Source of the DNA: an uncultured Lachnospiraceae bacterium
GTDB taxonomy: Bacteria > Bacillota > Clostridia > Lachnospirales > Lachnospiraceae
Assembly (NCBI GenBank): GCA_947626365.1
Contig: CANQRW010000002.1
Span: 60,940-124,939 of the forward strand
Length of the DNA: 64,000 bases
Direction of reading: 5' to 3'
The notes beneath the pieces were generated by a model. That model did not search any database. It was not told the origin of the DNA and saw only the letters and a program-made list of their open reading frames with translations. The position numbers were made by a program, and so were the translations under genes. How positions within the stretch are numbered: the first letter of the stretch is position 1; each line of letters opens with the position of its first letter. Below, in pieces: positions 54,480-63,485 of the stretch.

Positions 54480-55829
54480 ATGAAAAAGAGATGGCTGGTA
54501 GCAGCATTGTCCGTCGCAATGACATTGGGGGTTGCTGCGACTTCTTATGCCGCAGGATGGAAGATGGAAGATGGTTCGTGGATTTATGAAAGTTCTTCCG
54601 GAGCTGTGGTGGTGAATGAGTGGAAAAGGGGCGCGGATAATCTCTGGAGATACCTGGACAGCAGCGGCCGGATGGCTGTGAGCAGCTGGGTGGATGATGA
54701 GTATTATGTAGACGAGAACGGCATCATGGTATCCGGCGGCTGGAAACAGCTGGAGACTAACGGGAATTATAATGATGAGTTTGGCGATACGGGCTGGTAT
54801 TATTTCCTGGAATCCGGGAAAGTGGTCAGGGACACATGGAAGAAGATCGATAATAAGTGGTATCATTTTGACAGCAATGGCACCATGGAGACCGGCTGGG
54901 TTGACGAGAATATGTATTACTGCGATGATGACGGCTCTGCCCTGATCGGCTGGCATATGCTGTATCCGCCGGAAGGGGAAGACGACTATGGCAGCGACCC
55001 GTTTGATGATAACGACGGCAAACATTGGTACTATTTCAATTCCAGCGGGAAGAAATATGTGCCGGCTGACGGCGATGAATACGGTGAAAAACGTATCGAC
55101 GGCGCGTATTACTGTTTTGACTCCAACGGCGCCATGCAGACCGGATGGGTAAATATAGGAAGCGAATCTGCCGACACGTTTTCCATCAAGAATTACCGTT
55201 TCTATGGCAATGACGGCAAGTGCGTGACAGGTTGGTACTCAGCGAACCCGCCGGAGGAATTGTCCAATTCCTATGAGAACGAGGTGGATTGGTTCTACTT
55301 TTCCACCAACGGGACGCCGAAGTCAGGACCGGAACCGGGCGAGGCAGGGTCAGGCGATTTTACCAGGATCAATGGCAAGACGTATTTGTTCAATAATCTG
55401 GGGAATCCGGTGTATGGACTTCAGAGGGTAAATATCGGCAATGATGAATACACTGCTTATTATTTTGATGAGACGACCCGGACAGCCATTAAGGGACGCG
55501 TAGAGATCGAGATGGCAGACGGCACCAGAGCCACATTCCATTTTGCTGATAACGGCAAGGGAACGAGCGGCGTATATGGCGGCAGCCTGTATTATATGGG
55601 CCTTCTGCAGAAGGCGGAGGATGGCAGCAAGTATGAGCCGGTTACGATTCCCGGCCATGGCACTTATCTTATCAATACTTCCGGCAAGGTGATAAAGAGC
55701 ACTTCCGGTGTCAAAGCCGCCGATGGAACGAAGTACGCGACGGACAGCAGCGGCCGTTTGACGAAGGTTGACGGAGAGACCGTAGGCGACGGCACATGGA
55801 GAAATGCCACGGAGCCGGTCTGGAATTAA
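54480..55829 (+). CDS. Secreted cell-wall-binding repeat (CW_binding_1-type) protein
   Basis: A 449-residue exported protein. A signal peptide (MKKRWLVAALSVAMTLGVAATSYA, cleavage near SYA/AG) is followed by a chain of about 20-residue aromatic/Gly repeats, for example DNLWRYLDSSGRMAVSSWV, NKWYHFDSNGTMETGWV, GAYYCFDSNGAMQTGW and KTYLFNNLGNPVYG. These resemble choline/cell-wall-binding repeats that hold proteins to teichoic acids. No catalytic domain is visible, so it may be a structural or adhesive wall protein. AAAGGAGAGG precedes ATG 54480. It ends with a GC hairpin 40 bases after the stop, just before the S10 promoter. Confidence 0.85.
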   Translation: MKKRWLVAALSVAMTLGVAATSYAAGWKMEDGSWIYESSSGAVVVNEWKRGADNLWRYLDSSGRMAVSSWVDDEYYVDENGIMVSGGWKQLETNGNYNDEFGDTGWYYFLESGKVVRDTWKKIDNKWYHFDSNGTMETGWVDENMYYCDDDGSALIGWHMLYPPEGEDDYGSDPFDDNDGKHWYYFNSSGKKYVPADGDEYGEKRIDGAYYCFDSNGAMQTGWVNIGSESADTFSIKNYRFYGNDGKCVTGWYSANPPEELSNSYENEVDWFYFSTNGTPKSGPEPGEAGSGDFTRINGKTYLFNNLGNPVYGLQRVNIGNDEYTAYYFDETTRTAIKGRVEIEMADGTRATFHFADNGKGTSGVYGGSLYYMGLLQKAEDGSKYEPVTIPGHGTYLINTSGKVIKSTSGVKAADGTKYATDSSGRLTKVDGETVGDGTWRNATEPVWN

Positions 55830-55870
55830 TTGAATTAATTGTGAGAACAGTTACAGTATGAATCAGATCA

Positions 55871-55897
55871 TCCGGGAGTCCGGCCAGGGCCCCCGGA
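55871..55897 (+). terminator. Terminator-like hairpin after the cell-wall-binding gene
   Basis: TCCGGG (55871-55876) pairs with CCCGGA (55892-55897), with extra GGCC pairing in the loop, then TTTG. T-tract short. Confidence 0.6.
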
Positions 55898-55975
55898 TTT
55901 GTCTGTCTGAATTTCACCGGAATATTTGGGGAGTATTTTGTAGGTATTTTGTATCCAAAAAACTGAAAAAATCCC

Positions 55976-56004
55976 TTGCATTTACTGAGAAAGTATGGTA
56001 TACT
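55976..56004 (+). promoter_or_regulatory. Promoter of the S10 operon
   Basis: TTGCAT (55976-55981), 17-base spacer, TATACT (55999-56004). It gives a leader of about 240 bases. Confidence 0.8.
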
Positions 56005-56249
56005 CTCAAAGCTGTGGCATGATAGCTGTGAAGCGTGAGGTTGCTGCCCGGTTGCGAGGCAGGTTTTCCGTGGAGCGAATGTCAAGTTGCGAAAACTGGC
56101 GACAAGTCACTGTACCGACATAAGTTTCTGCAAGGCAAGAAGTGTAGAAAACGGGAGGTGTCCTGAGATGTATGACACACCCGGGCATGTGTACAGTCAC
56201 CGCTTGTCGTACTTAGATTAACAAGTGCGAAAAGGAGGCGACTTTTTTT
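56005..56249 (+). ncRNA. Long structured S10 (rpsJ) leader
   Basis: About 245 bases between promoter and rpsJ with several hairpins. CGGG.GGTGTC (56152-56162) pairs with GACAC.CCCG (56174-56183), and CGCTTGT (56201-56207) with ACAAG.TGCG (56221-56229) directly before the AAAAGGAGG ribosome site. Such a length suggests autogenous control by a ribosomal protein (L4 in enterobacteria), but which protein is unknown here. Confidence 0.6.
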
Positions 56250-56567
56250 ATGGCAAGTCAGGTAATGCGTATCACATTGAAAGCTTACGATCATCAGTTG
56301 GTTGATCAGTCTGCTGGCAAGATTATCGAGACTGTAAAAAAGACGGGATCTCAGGTGAGCGGACCGGTGCCGCTGCCTACCAAGAAGGAGATTGTCACAA
56401 TCCTGAGGGCAGTACACAAGGACAAAGATTCCCGTGAGCAGTTTGAGCAGAGGACTCACAAGAGACTGATTGATATCACTGCTCCCAACCCCAAGACGGT
56501 TGAGGCTTTGTCAAGGCTTGAGATGCCGGCCGGCGTGTACATCGACATCAAAATGAAGCAGAAATAA
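56250..56567 (+). CDS. rpsJ: 30S ribosomal protein S10
   Basis: A 105-residue protein: [74 protein letters not shown] written in two blocks in the gene, ending [12 protein letters not shown]. It assembles the 30S head and is also NusE in antitermination. First gene of the S10 cluster, with its own promoter and long leader. ATG 56250 follows AAAAGGAGG. A 290-base spacer with tandem repeats separates it from rplC. Confidence 0.98.
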   Translation: MASQVMRITLKAYDHQLVDQSAGKIIETVKKTGSQVSGPVPLPTKKEIVTILRAVHKDKDSREQFEQRTHKRLIDITAPNPKTVEALSRLEMPAGVYIDIKMKQK

Positions 56568-56585
56568 TCTGCAGATTATTTCTGC

Positions 56586-56675
56586 GCTACGCAAACGTAG
56601 CGAAGCGGAGTTCGCGGTTCCCGTTTTCATGCTACCCAAACGTAGCGAAGCGGAGTTCGGGTTTCCCGTGAGAGC
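56586..56675 (+). repeat. Tandem 45-nt structured repeats in the rpsJ-rplC spacer
   Basis: Two copies begin at 56586 and 56631, both GCTAC.CAAACGTAGCGAAG then CGGAGTTCG. In copy 1 CGCAAAC pairs with GTTCGCG; in copy 2 CCCAAAC pairs with GTTCGGG. The G/C swap on both sides is compensatory. Similar CAAACG...AAGTTC blocks occur near 47103 and less clearly 61779. Confidence 0.75.
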
Positions 56676-56857
56676 AAAAGCGAATCCGCCGTGATTTAGT
56701 ACCCAGAATAGTTTATATAGAAGCAACACTTATTCCGCCAGGAATCAACATCTCCGGTTTGCCGGAGTTATAGTGTTCCACTTATATGACTGTTTCTAGG
56801 ATGAACGCAGGGTTTTATAACTGCGTTCCGCTGTAGACAAAACAGGAGGTAAAAGGA
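56676..56857 (+). other. Remainder of rpsJ-rplC spacer
   Basis: Contains two clean hairpins: CTCCGG-TTTG-CCGGAG (56752-56767) and GAACGCAG/CTGCGTTC (56803-56810 with 56821-56828), the second ending 15 bases before the rplC ribosome site. No gene seen. Confidence 0.55.
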
Positions 56858-57493
56858 ATGAAGAAAGCAATTTTAGCAACAAAAGTCGGAATGACCCAGA
56901 TCTTCAGTGATGATGGGGCATTGGTTCCGGTAACGGTCCTTCAGGCCGGCCCCTGCTCCGTCCTTCAGGTGAAGACTATGGAGAATGACGGATACAAGGC
57001 TGTTCAGGTCGGCTTTGTGGACAAGAGGGAAAAGCTGGTCAACAAGCCGCTGAAAGGTCATTTTGACAAAGCGGGCGTTTCCTACAAGAGATTCATCCGT
57101 GAGTTCCGGTTTGAGAACGCGGAAGAGTATTCTGTAAAGGATGAGATTAAGGCTGACATTTTCGCTGCAGGCGATAAGGTTGATGCGACCGCGATTTCCA
57201 AAGGTAAAGGATATCAGGGCGCGATCAAGAGATTCGGCCAGCACAGAGGACCCATGGCCCATGGTTCCAAGTTCCACCGTCATCAGGGTTCCAATGGTTC
57301 CGCAACGACTCCAGGCCGTGTGTTCAAAGGAAAGGGCATGCCCGGACACATGGGAGCCAAGAAGGTGACCGTACAGAATCTGGAGATTGTCAGAGTTGAC
57401 GCTGAGAACAATCTGATTCTGGTTAAGGGAGCTGTTCCCGGACCGAAGAAAGCACTGGTAACGCTGAAAGAAACTGTCAAGACCATTGCTTGA
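56858..57493 (+). CDS. rplC: 50S ribosomal protein L3
   Basis: A 211-residue protein: [20 protein letters not shown], then the extension with [27 protein letters not shown] and [17 protein letters not shown]. It reaches the peptidyl-transferase centre and starts 50S assembly. AGGAGGTAAAAGG precedes ATG 56858. rplD starts 29 bases after its stop. Confidence 0.97.
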   Translation: MKKAILATKVGMTQIFSDDGALVPVTVLQAGPCSVLQVKTMENDGYKAVQVGFVDKREKLVNKPLKGHFDKAGVSYKRFIREFRFENAEEYSVKDEIKADIFAAGDKVDATAISKGKGYQGAIKRFGQHRGPMAHGSKFHRHQGSNGSATTPGRVFKGKGMPGHMGAKKVTVQNLEIVRVDAENNLILVKGAVPGPKKALVTLKETVKTIA

Positions 57494-57522
57494 TGAGATG
57501 ACAGGAAAGGAGGAAGACACAG

Positions 57523-58143
57523 ATGGCAAACGTATCTGTTTTTAATATGGAAGGCAAAGAAGTGGGAACGCTGGAGCTGAACGATGCAGTGTTTGGCGTT
57601 GAGGTGAACGAGCACCTGGTACACATGGCAGTGGTTGCGCAGCTTGCTAATAAGCGCCAGGGCACTCAGAAAGCGAAAACCCGCTCAGAGGTATCCGGCG
57701 GCGGCAAGAAGCCCTGGAGGCAGAAAGGAACCGGCCATGCAAGACAGGGTTCCACCAGAGCGCCTCAGTGGAAGGGCGGCGGCGTCGTATTTGCTCCCAC
57801 ACCGAGAGATTACACCATTACTCTGAACAAGAAGGAGAAGAGGCTGGCTCTTAAGTCTGCCCTGACCAGCAGAGTGAATGAGAATAAGTTCATCGTTGTC
57901 GATGAGATGAAGTTCGATGAGATTAAAACCAAGAAGTTCGCGGCTGTTATGAATAACCTGAATGTGAAGAAGGCTCTGGTTGTTCTGGACGGCGATAACA
58001 AGAACGCCGTTCTTTCCGCAAGAAATATTCAGGAAGTTAAGACTGCATATGTCAACACAATCAACGTGTACGATATCCTGAAGTACAACACCGTTGTGGC
58101 AACCAAGGCGGCCGTTGCAGATATTGAGGAGGTGTACGCATAA
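57523..58143 (+). CDS. rplD: 50S ribosomal protein L4
   Basis: A 206-residue protein: [21 protein letters not shown], with the rRNA-contacting loop [21 protein letters not shown] lining the exit tunnel, and a globular remainder. In enterobacteria L4 represses its own operon; whether that applies to this leader is not known. GGAAAGGAGG precedes ATG 57523. Its stop overlaps the rplW start by one base. Confidence 0.97.
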   Translation: MANVSVFNMEGKEVGTLELNDAVFGVEVNEHLVHMAVVAQLANKRQGTQKAKTRSEVSGGGKKPWRQKGTGHARQGSTRAPQWKGGGVVFAPTPRDYTITLNKKEKRLALKSALTSRVNENKFIVVDEMKFDEIKTKKFAAVMNNLNVKKALVVLDGDNKNAVLSARNIQEVKTAYVNTINVYDILKYNTVVATKAAVADIEEVYA

Positions 58144-58442
58144 TGGCTGACATCAGATATTACGACGTTATTTTAAAACCGGTTATTACTGAGAAAAGCA
58201 TGAAGAACATGGGCGAAAAAGAGTATACGTTCCTGGTTCATCCGGATGCCAATAAGACCATGATCAAAGAGGCTGTTGAGAAGATGTTTCCGGGTACCAA
58301 GGTCGCCAGAGTCAATACCATCAACCAGGATGGAAAGACTAAGAGAAGAGGGATGACCTTCGGCAAGACCGCTAAGACCAAGAAGGCGATCATCCGCCTG
58401 ACAGAGGACAGCAAAGAGATTGAGATCTTCAGCGGACTGTAA
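58143..58442 (+). CDS. rplW: 50S ribosomal protein L23
   Basis: A 99-residue protein: [18 protein letters not shown], then [21 protein letters not shown] and [13 protein letters not shown]. It sits at the tunnel exit and docks trigger factor and SRP. The ATG at 58143 uses the last base of the rplD stop (TAATG), so translation is coupled; GAGGAGG lies upstream in rplD. A 193-base spacer follows. Confidence 0.97.
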   Translation: MADIRYYDVILKPVITEKSMKNMGEKEYTFLVHPDANKTMIKEAVEKMFPGTKVARVNTINQDGKTKRRGMTFGKTAKTKKAIIRLTEDSKEIEIFSGL

Positions 58443-58635
58443 TTGTTACACATGATTAGACGGCAGCGGTGAAAAATTGAAAATTATACTGCTCCGTGAT
58501 AAAAGGAAACACCCTGCGGGTATACCTGTATGTCCTGAAAGTCAGGACACTAATAAGGAAACACCCGGATGCGTTTCCTGTATGAGATCCCTGCGGATAC
58601 GCAAAGCAGGGCGAGAGTGAAGAAAGGAGTTCATC
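58443..58635 (+). other. Structured rplW-rplB spacer
   Basis: Holds TGTCCTGA-AAG-TCAGGACA (58531-58549), AGGAAAC/GTTTCCT (58556-58562 with 58573-58579), and CCCTGC/GCAGGG (about 58590-58612). GGAAACACCC occurs twice (near 58505 and 58557). No gene seen; these genes are normally nearly contiguous. Confidence 0.6.
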
Positions 58636-59481
58636 ATGGGAATTAAAACATATAACCCATATACACCTTCCAGAAGACACATGACAGGCTCTGATTTCAG
58701 TGAGATTACCAAGAAGACTCCTGAGAAATCCCTGGTAGTGTCTCTGAAGAACAATGCCGGCCGCAATAATCAGGGCAAGATCACGGTGAGACATCATGGC
58801 GGCGGCAACAGAACCAAATACAGAATCGTAGATTTTAAGAGAAACCATAAGGACGGCATTCCGGCAACTGTTATCGGCATCGAGTACGATCCCAACAGAA
58901 GCGCCAACATCGCTCTGATCTGCTATGCAGACGGCGAGAAGTCCTATATTCTGGCTCCGGCCGGCCTGACCGATGGAATGAAGGTTATGAGCGGTCCTCA
59001 TGCTGAGGCGAAGTTAGGCAACTGCCTGCCTCTTTCCGAGATCCCGGTAGGCGCTCAGATTCACAATGTTGAGCTGTATCCCGGCAAGGGCGGCCAGCTG
59101 GTACGCGCGGCAGGAAACTCCGCTCAGCTTATGGCAAAGGAAGGCAAGTACGCGACCTTAAGACTTCCTTCAGGTGAGATGAGAATGGTTCCCATCGTAT
59201 GCCGCGCAACCATGGGCGTTGTGGGAAATGGAGATCATAACCTGATCAATTACGGCAAGGCCGGAAGAAAGCGTCACATGGGTATCCGCCCGACGGTCCG
59301 CGGTTCCGTTATGAACCCCAACGACCATCCGCACGGCGGCGGTGAAGGCAAGACCGGTATCGGACGTCCGGGTCCCTCCACTCCTTGGGGCAAGCCCGCT
59401 CTGGGTCTGAAGACCAGGAAGAAGAACAAGCAGTCCAACAAGCTGATCGTAAGAAGACGTGACGGCAGCACCATTAAATAA
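58636..59481 (+). CDS. rplB: 50S ribosomal protein L2
   Basis: A 281-residue protein: [38 protein letters not shown], and the peptidyl-transferase-linked His region [19 protein letters not shown]. It is essential for peptidyl transfer and subunit joining. AAAGGAG precedes ATG 58636. rpsS starts 19 bases after its stop. Confidence 0.98.
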   Translation: MGIKTYNPYTPSRRHMTGSDFSEITKKTPEKSLVVSLKNNAGRNNQGKITVRHHGGGNRTKYRIVDFKRNHKDGIPATVIGIEYDPNRSANIALICYADGEKSYILAPAGLTDGMKVMSGPHAEAKLGNCLPLSEIPVGAQIHNVELYPGKGGQLVRAAGNSAQLMAKEGKYATLRLPSGEMRMVPIVCRATMGVVGNGDHNLINYGKAGRKRHMGIRPTVRGSVMNPNDHPHGGGEGKTGIGRPGPSTPWGKPALGLKTRKKNKQSNKLIVRRRDGSTIK

Positions 59482-59500
59482 TTGAAGGAGGATTTACCTT

Positions 59501-59779
59501 ATGGGACGTTCACTTAAAAAAGGACCATTTGCAGACGCTCATTTACTGAAAAAGGTAGAAGCGATGAACGCAGCCGGACAGCATCAGGTAATCAAAACCT
59601 GGTCCCGCCGCTCCACCATTTTCCCGCAGATGGTTGGTCATACAATCGCAGTTCATGACGGCAGGAAACATGTTCCGGTGTATATTACCGAGGATATGGT
59701 AGGCCACAAGCTTGGTGAGTTCGTTGTTACCAGAACCTACAGAGGCCATGGCAAAGACGAGAAGAAGACCAAGAGATAA
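59501..59779 (+). CDS. rpsS: 30S ribosomal protein S19
   Basis: A 92-residue protein: [44 protein letters not shown] and the basic tail [10 protein letters not shown]. It binds S13 and 16S rRNA in the 30S head. GAAGGAGG precedes ATG 59501. Confidence 0.97.
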   Translation: MGRSLKKGPFADAHLLKKVEAMNAAGQHQVIKTWSRRSTIFPQMVGHTIAVHDGRKHVPVYITEDMVGHKLGEFVVTRTYRGHGKDEKKTKR

Positions 59780-59808
59780 TCGTCAGAATTGAAAGGAGGT
59801 TACAGCAA

Positions 59809-60195
59809 ATGGCTAAAGGACATAGAAGTCAGATTAAGAGAGAGAGAAATGCCCAGAAGGATACCAGGCCGTCAGCAAAGCTGTCTTACGCCAGAGTGTC
59901 CGTCCAGAAGGCATGTTTCGTGTTAGATGCCATCAGAGGCAAAGACGTGCAGACTGCACTTGGTATTGTGACTTACAACCCCAGATATGCCTCTTCCCTG
60001 ATCAAGAAGCTGTTGGAGTCAGCGATCGCCAACGCTGAGAACAACAACGGAATGAGCAGAGAGAACCTTTATGTGGAGGAATGCTACGCCAATAAGGGAC
60101 CGACCATGAAGAGAATTAAACCGAGGGCACAGGGCAGGGCTTACAGGATCGAGAAGAGGATGAGCCATATCACCGTTGTGCTGAATGAAAGATAG
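59809..60195 (+). CDS. rplV: 50S ribosomal protein L22
   Basis: A 128-residue protein: LSYARVSVQKACFVLDAIRG, with the tunnel-lining hairpin GPTMKRIKPRAQGRAYRIEKR. The N-terminus (MAKGHRSQIKRERNAQKDTR) is about 15 residues longer than E. coli L22, as in some Clostridia. AAAGGAGG precedes ATG 59809. The hairpin sequence shows no macrolide-type insertion or deletion that I can see. Confidence 0.97.
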   Translation: MAKGHRSQIKRERNAQKDTRPSAKLSYARVSVQKACFVLDAIRGKDVQTALGIVTYNPRYASSLIKKLLESAIANAENNNGMSRENLYVEECYANKGPTMKRIKPRAQGRAYRIEKRMSHITVVLNER

Positions 60196-60204
60196 GAGGC
60201 AAAT

Positions 60205-60861
60205 ATGGGACAGAAAGTTAATCCACACGGCCTGAGAGTCGGTGTTATTAAGGACTGGGATTCCAGATGGTATGCAGAGAGCGATTTCGCTGACAACCTG
60301 GTGGAAGATAACAAGATCAGAAAGTTTCTGAAGAAAAGACTGTATAACTCGGGTATTTCCAAGATTGAGATTGAGAGAGCTTCCGACCGCGTAAAAGTTA
60401 TCATCTACACTGCGAAGCCGGGCGTTGTCATCGGTAAGGGCGGCGCTGAGATTGAGAAGCTGAAGGGCGAAGTTCAGAAGCTGACACAGAAAAAGCTGTT
60501 CGTAGATATTAAGGAGATCAAGAGACCTGACCGCGATGCCCAGCTGGTGGCTGAGAATATCGCGCAGCAGCTTGAGAACCGTGTGTCTTTCCGCCGCGCC
60601 ATGAAGACGACCATGGGCCGTTCCATGAAGGCCGGCGTTAAGGGCATCAAGACAGCAGTGTCCGGCCGTCTGGGCGGCGCAGATATTGCCCGTACCGAGT
60701 TCTACAGCGAAGGAACCATTCCGCTGCAGACGCTGAGAGCAGATATTGACTATGGTTTCGCTGAGGCAGATACCACCTACGGCAAGGTTGGCGTTAAGGT
60801 GTGGATCTACAAGGGCGAAGTACTTCCTGCTAAGGGAAACAAGGAAGGGAGCGATAAATAA
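60205..60861 (+). CDS. rpsC: 30S ribosomal protein S3
   Basis: A 218-residue protein: [22 protein letters not shown], a KH domain with [23 protein letters not shown] (GxxG loop), and [26 protein letters not shown]. It lines the mRNA entry and has helicase activity on the ribosome. Start ATG 60205 follows GATAGGAGG; its stop shares a base with the next start. Confidence 0.98.
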   Translation: MGQKVNPHGLRVGVIKDWDSRWYAESDFADNLVEDNKIRKFLKKRLYNSGISKIEIERASDRVKVIIYTAKPGVVIGKGGAEIEKLKGEVQKLTQKKLFVDIKEIKRPDRDAQLVAENIAQQLENRVSFRRAMKTTMGRSMKAGVKGIKTAVSGRLGGADIARTEFYSEGTIPLQTLRADIDYGFAEADTTYGKVGVKVWIYKGEVLPAKGNKEGSDK

Positions 60862-61298
60862 TGTTAATGCCGAAGAGAGTAAAGCGCCGTAAACAGTTCC
60901 GTGGAAGTATGGCCGGAAAAGCTTTAAGAGGCAATACCATTTCCAACGGCGAGTTCGGCCTGATTGCGACAGAGCCCTGCTGGATCAAGTCCAACCAGAT
61001 TGAGGCTGCCCGTGTTGCCATGACCCGTTACATCAAGCGTGGCGGTAAAGTTTGGATCAAGATTTTCCCGGATAAGCCGGTTACCACAAAGCCTGCTGAG
61101 ACCCGTATGGGTTCCGGTAAAGGTACTGTGGAGTACTGGGTAGCAGTCGTTAAGCCCGGCCGTGTGCTGTTTGAGATTGCCGGCATTGACGAAGCGACCG
61201 CCCGCGAGGCCCTGCGTCTGGCCATGCACAAGTTGCCCTGTAAATGTAAGATTGCTGCTAAGGCAGATTTAGAAGGCGGTGATAACAGTGAAAACTAA
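60861..61298 (+). CDS. rplP: 50S ribosomal protein L16
   Basis: A 145-residue protein: [57 protein letters not shown] and [12 protein letters not shown]. It stabilises A-site tRNA. ATG 60861 overlaps the rpsC stop (TAATG); ATG 60867 is an alternative. It overlaps rpmC by 11 bases. Confidence 0.97.
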   Translation: MLMPKRVKRRKQFRGSMAGKALRGNTISNGEFGLIATEPCWIKSNQIEAARVAMTRYIKRGGKVWIKIFPDKPVTTKPAETRMGSGKGTVEYWVAVVKPGRVLFEIAGIDEATAREALRLAMHKLPCKCKIAAKADLEGGDNSEN

Positions 61299-61491
61299 GA
61301 AATATGTGAGTGAGTTAAATGCGAAGACAACAGCAGAGCTTAACGCGGAATTAGTTGCCGCCAAGAAGGAACTGTTCAACTTGAGATTCCAGAATGCAAC
61401 CAATCAGTTGGATAACACCAGCAGAATCAAGGAGGTTCGCAAGAACATTGCCAGGATTCAGACTGTTATTACTCAGAAAGAGAGGAGTTAA
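61288..61491 (+). CDS. rpmC: 50S ribosomal protein L29
   Basis: A 67-residue protein beginning (GTG read as Met) [20 protein letters not shown], then [20 protein letters not shown] and [15 protein letters not shown]. It sits at the tunnel exit near L23. GTG 61288 overlaps the rplP stop and gives the usual L29 N-terminus; GTG 61279 would add three residues. AAGGCGG lies upstream. Confidence 0.95.
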   Translation: MKTKKYVSELNAKTTAELNAELVAAKKELFNLRFQNATNQLDNTSRIKEVRKNIARIQTVITQKERS

Positions 61492-61496
61492 GCATC

Positions 61497-61751
61497 GTGG
61501 AGAGAAATTTGAGAAAGACACGTACCGGAAGAGTCGTCAGCGACAAGATGGATAAGACCATCGTTGTGGCCATCGAAGACCACGTAAAACATCCTTTATA
61601 TGGCAAGATCGTTAAGAGAACCTACAAGCTGAAAGCCCATGATGAGAAGAACGAGTGCGGCATCGGTGATACTGTTAAGGTGATGGAAACAAGGCCTCTG
61701 TCTAAAGATAAGAGATGGAGACTTGTGGAGATTATCGAGAAGGCGAAGTAA
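61497..61751 (+). CDS. rpsQ: 30S ribosomal protein S17
   Basis: An 84-residue OB-fold protein: [39 protein letters not shown] and [20 protein letters not shown]. It binds 16S rRNA at the 30S body. The start is GTG 61497 with AGAGGAG upstream. The next gene follows after a 100-base spacer containing a TTCACG/CGTGAA pairing and a CGCAAACG block. Confidence 0.97.
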   Translation: MERNLRKTRTGRVVSDKMDKTIVVAIEDHVKHPLYGKIVKRTYKLKAHDEKNECGIGDTVKVMETRPLSKDKRWRLVEIIEKAK

Positions 61752-61851
61752 AGAGCGGCGCCCGGCGTGTTTCAGGACGCAAACGAAACAGAGCAGATTT
61801 CACGTTCCCTTCTCCTGAGAAAGGCGGCGTGAAGACTAGGAAGGAGTTAAC

Positions 61852-62220
61852 ATGATTCAGCAGGAAACCAGACTGAGGGTTGCTGATAACACCGGTGCTA
61901 AGGAACTTCTTTGTATTCGGGTTATGGGCGGCTCCATAAGAAGATATGCCAATGTTGGCGATATTATCGTTGCCAGCGTTAAAGATGCAACACCTGGTGG
62001 TGTTGTAAAGAAAGGTGATGTGGTGAAGGCTGTTGTGGTGCGTACCGTGAAGGGCGTTCGCCGCAAAGACGGCTCCTACATCCGCTTTGATGAGAACGCA
62101 GCCGTGATCATCAAGGATGACAAGACTCCGAGAGGGACCCGTATCTTTGGGCCGGTTGCCAGAGAACTGAGAGACAAACAGTTTATGAAGATTGCTTCCC
62201 TGGCTCCGGAAGTACTGTAA
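61852..62220 (+). CDS. rplN: 50S ribosomal protein L14
   Basis: A 122-residue protein of exact length: [63 protein letters not shown]. It forms an inter-subunit bridge. GAAGGAG precedes ATG 61852; rplX follows after 13 bases. Confidence 0.98.
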   Translation: MIQQETRLRVADNTGAKELLCIRVMGGSIRRYANVGDIIVASVKDATPGGVVKKGDVVKAVVVRTVKGVRRKDGSYIRFDENAAVIIKDDKTPRGTRIFGPVARELRDKQFMKIASLAPEVL

Positions 62221-62233
62221 GGAGGTGCAGACT

Positions 62234-62539
62234 GTGCATAAGATCAAGAAAAATGACCTGGTAAAGATCATTACCGGGAAGGACAAAGATAAGACCGGTA
62301 AGGTTCTCCATGTGGATTCCAAGACCGGCAAGGTGTTGGTTGAGGGCTGCAACATGGTGACCAAGCACGTAAAGCCCGGCCCTGCTAACCCCAATGGCGG
62401 CATTATTCAGAAGGAAGCCGCGCTGGATATCTCCAATGTTATGCTGGTTGTTGACGGAAAGGCTACCAGAGTTGGATTCAAGGTAGAGAACGGCAAGAAG
62501 GTCCGTGTTGCCAAGGCGACCGGCAAAGTGATTGACTAA
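62234..62539 (+). CDS. rplX: 50S ribosomal protein L24
   Basis: A 101-residue KOW-domain protein: (GTG) [45 protein letters not shown] and [15 protein letters not shown]. It initiates 50S assembly. GTG 62234 follows AAGGAGG at the right spacing and gives the family N-terminus. Confidence 0.96.
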   Translation: MHKIKKNDLVKIITGKDKDKTGKVLHVDSKTGKVLVEGCNMVTKHVKPGPANPNGGIIQKEAALDISNVMLVVDGKATRVGFKVENGKKVRVAKATGKVID

Positions 62540-62561
62540 TTGGGAGAGGAGGAACAAGAAC

Positions 62562-63101
62562 GTGTCCAGATTAAAAGAACAGTATCAGAACGAGATGGTT
62601 GAAGCCATGACCAAAAAGTTCGGCTATAAGAACGTCATGGAAGTTCCGAAACTCGACAAGATTGTGATCAATATCGGCGTCGGCGAAGCCAAAGAGAATG
62701 TAAAGATCCTGGATTCCGCAGTGAGAGACCTGGAGCTCATCACCGGCCAGAAGGCAATCATCACCAAGGCGAAAAAGTCCGTCGCTAACTTTAAGATCAG
62801 AGAGGGCATGCCCATCGGCTGCAAGGTAACCCTTCGCGGTGAAAAGATGTATGAGTTTGCAGACCGTCTGATCAATCTGGCTCTTCCCCGAGTCAGAGAC
62901 TTCCGCGGCGTGAACCCCAATGCTTTCGACGGCAGAGGCAACTATGCGTTAGGAATCAAAGAGCAGCTGATCTTCCCGGAGATCGAGTATGACAAAGTTG
63001 ACAAGGTGAGAGGTATGGACATCATCTTCGTTACCACAGCGAAGACTGATGAGGAAGCCCGTGAACTTTTGACATTATTCAATATGCCATTTCAAAAATA
63101 A
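62562..63101 (+). CDS. rplE: 50S ribosomal protein L5
   Basis: A 179-residue protein of exact length: (GTG) [55 protein letters not shown] and [18 protein letters not shown]. It binds 5S rRNA and P-site tRNA. GTG 62562 follows GAGGAGG; 22 bases separate it from rplX. Confidence 0.97.
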   Translation: MSRLKEQYQNEMVEAMTKKFGYKNVMEVPKLDKIVINIGVGEAKENVKILDSAVRDLELITGQKAIITKAKKSVANFKIREGMPIGCKVTLRGEKMYEFADRLINLALPRVRDFRGVNPNAFDGRGNYALGIKEQLIFPEIEYDKVDKVRGMDIIFVTTAKTDEEARELLTLFNMPFQK

Positions 63102-63117
63102 TTAGGAGGAAAATTCC

Positions 63118-63303
63118 ATGGCAAAAACTTCTATGAAGATTAAGCAGCAGCGCCCCGCCAAGTTCTCCACCAGAGAGTATACCCGGTGCAGAATCTGCGG
63201 ACGTCCGCATGCATATCTGAGAAAATACGGTATCTGCCGTATCTGCTTCCGCGAATTAGCATACAAAGGCCAGATTCCTGGTGTGAAGAAGGCGAGTTGG
63301 TGA
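63118..63303 (+). CDS. rpsZ: 30S ribosomal protein S14, zinc-binding (type Z)
   Basis: A 61-residue short form: [20 protein letters not shown], then zinc ligands [20 protein letters not shown] (CxxC twice) and [17 protein letters not shown]. The short zinc form is normal for Firmicutes; a zinc-free long form may exist elsewhere. TAGGAGG precedes ATG 63118. The last codon and stop fall in the first copy of a 119-nt repeat. Confidence 0.97.
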   Translation: MAKTSMKIKQQRPAKFSTREYTRCRICGRPHAYLRKYGICRICFRELAYKGQIPGVKKASW

Positions 63304-63416
63304 CCGAAAGCACTTAACGAATCCAAGCCGCAGGCGCGGGATGAGTTTAGTGCGAGGCCGTTCGCGATTCTTAGCGAACCGGAGCCGCAGGCGAACGGTG
63401 AGGTTAGCGGAGCGAA
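63298..63416 (+). repeat. 119-nt structured repeat, copy 1 (after rpsZ)
   Basis: Begins TGGTGACCG (the rpsZ end) and ends AGCGGAGCGAA. Predicted by eye: hairpin 1 GCACTTAAC...ATCC with GGAT..GTTTAGTGC, capped by GCC-GCA-GGC; hairpin 2 CGTTCGC with GCGAAC; then GCC-GCA-GGC and GCGAACGG, which can also pair with CCGTTCGC. It differs from copy 2 at ten positions. The remaining bases before rpsH (63417-63485) hold only the AGGAGG site. Confidence 0.88.
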
Positions 63417-63485
63417 CATACCCGTTGGGCACTTAATGAATCCAACATACCGCCAATAGAAAAATATAGGAGGTAAATATATATC

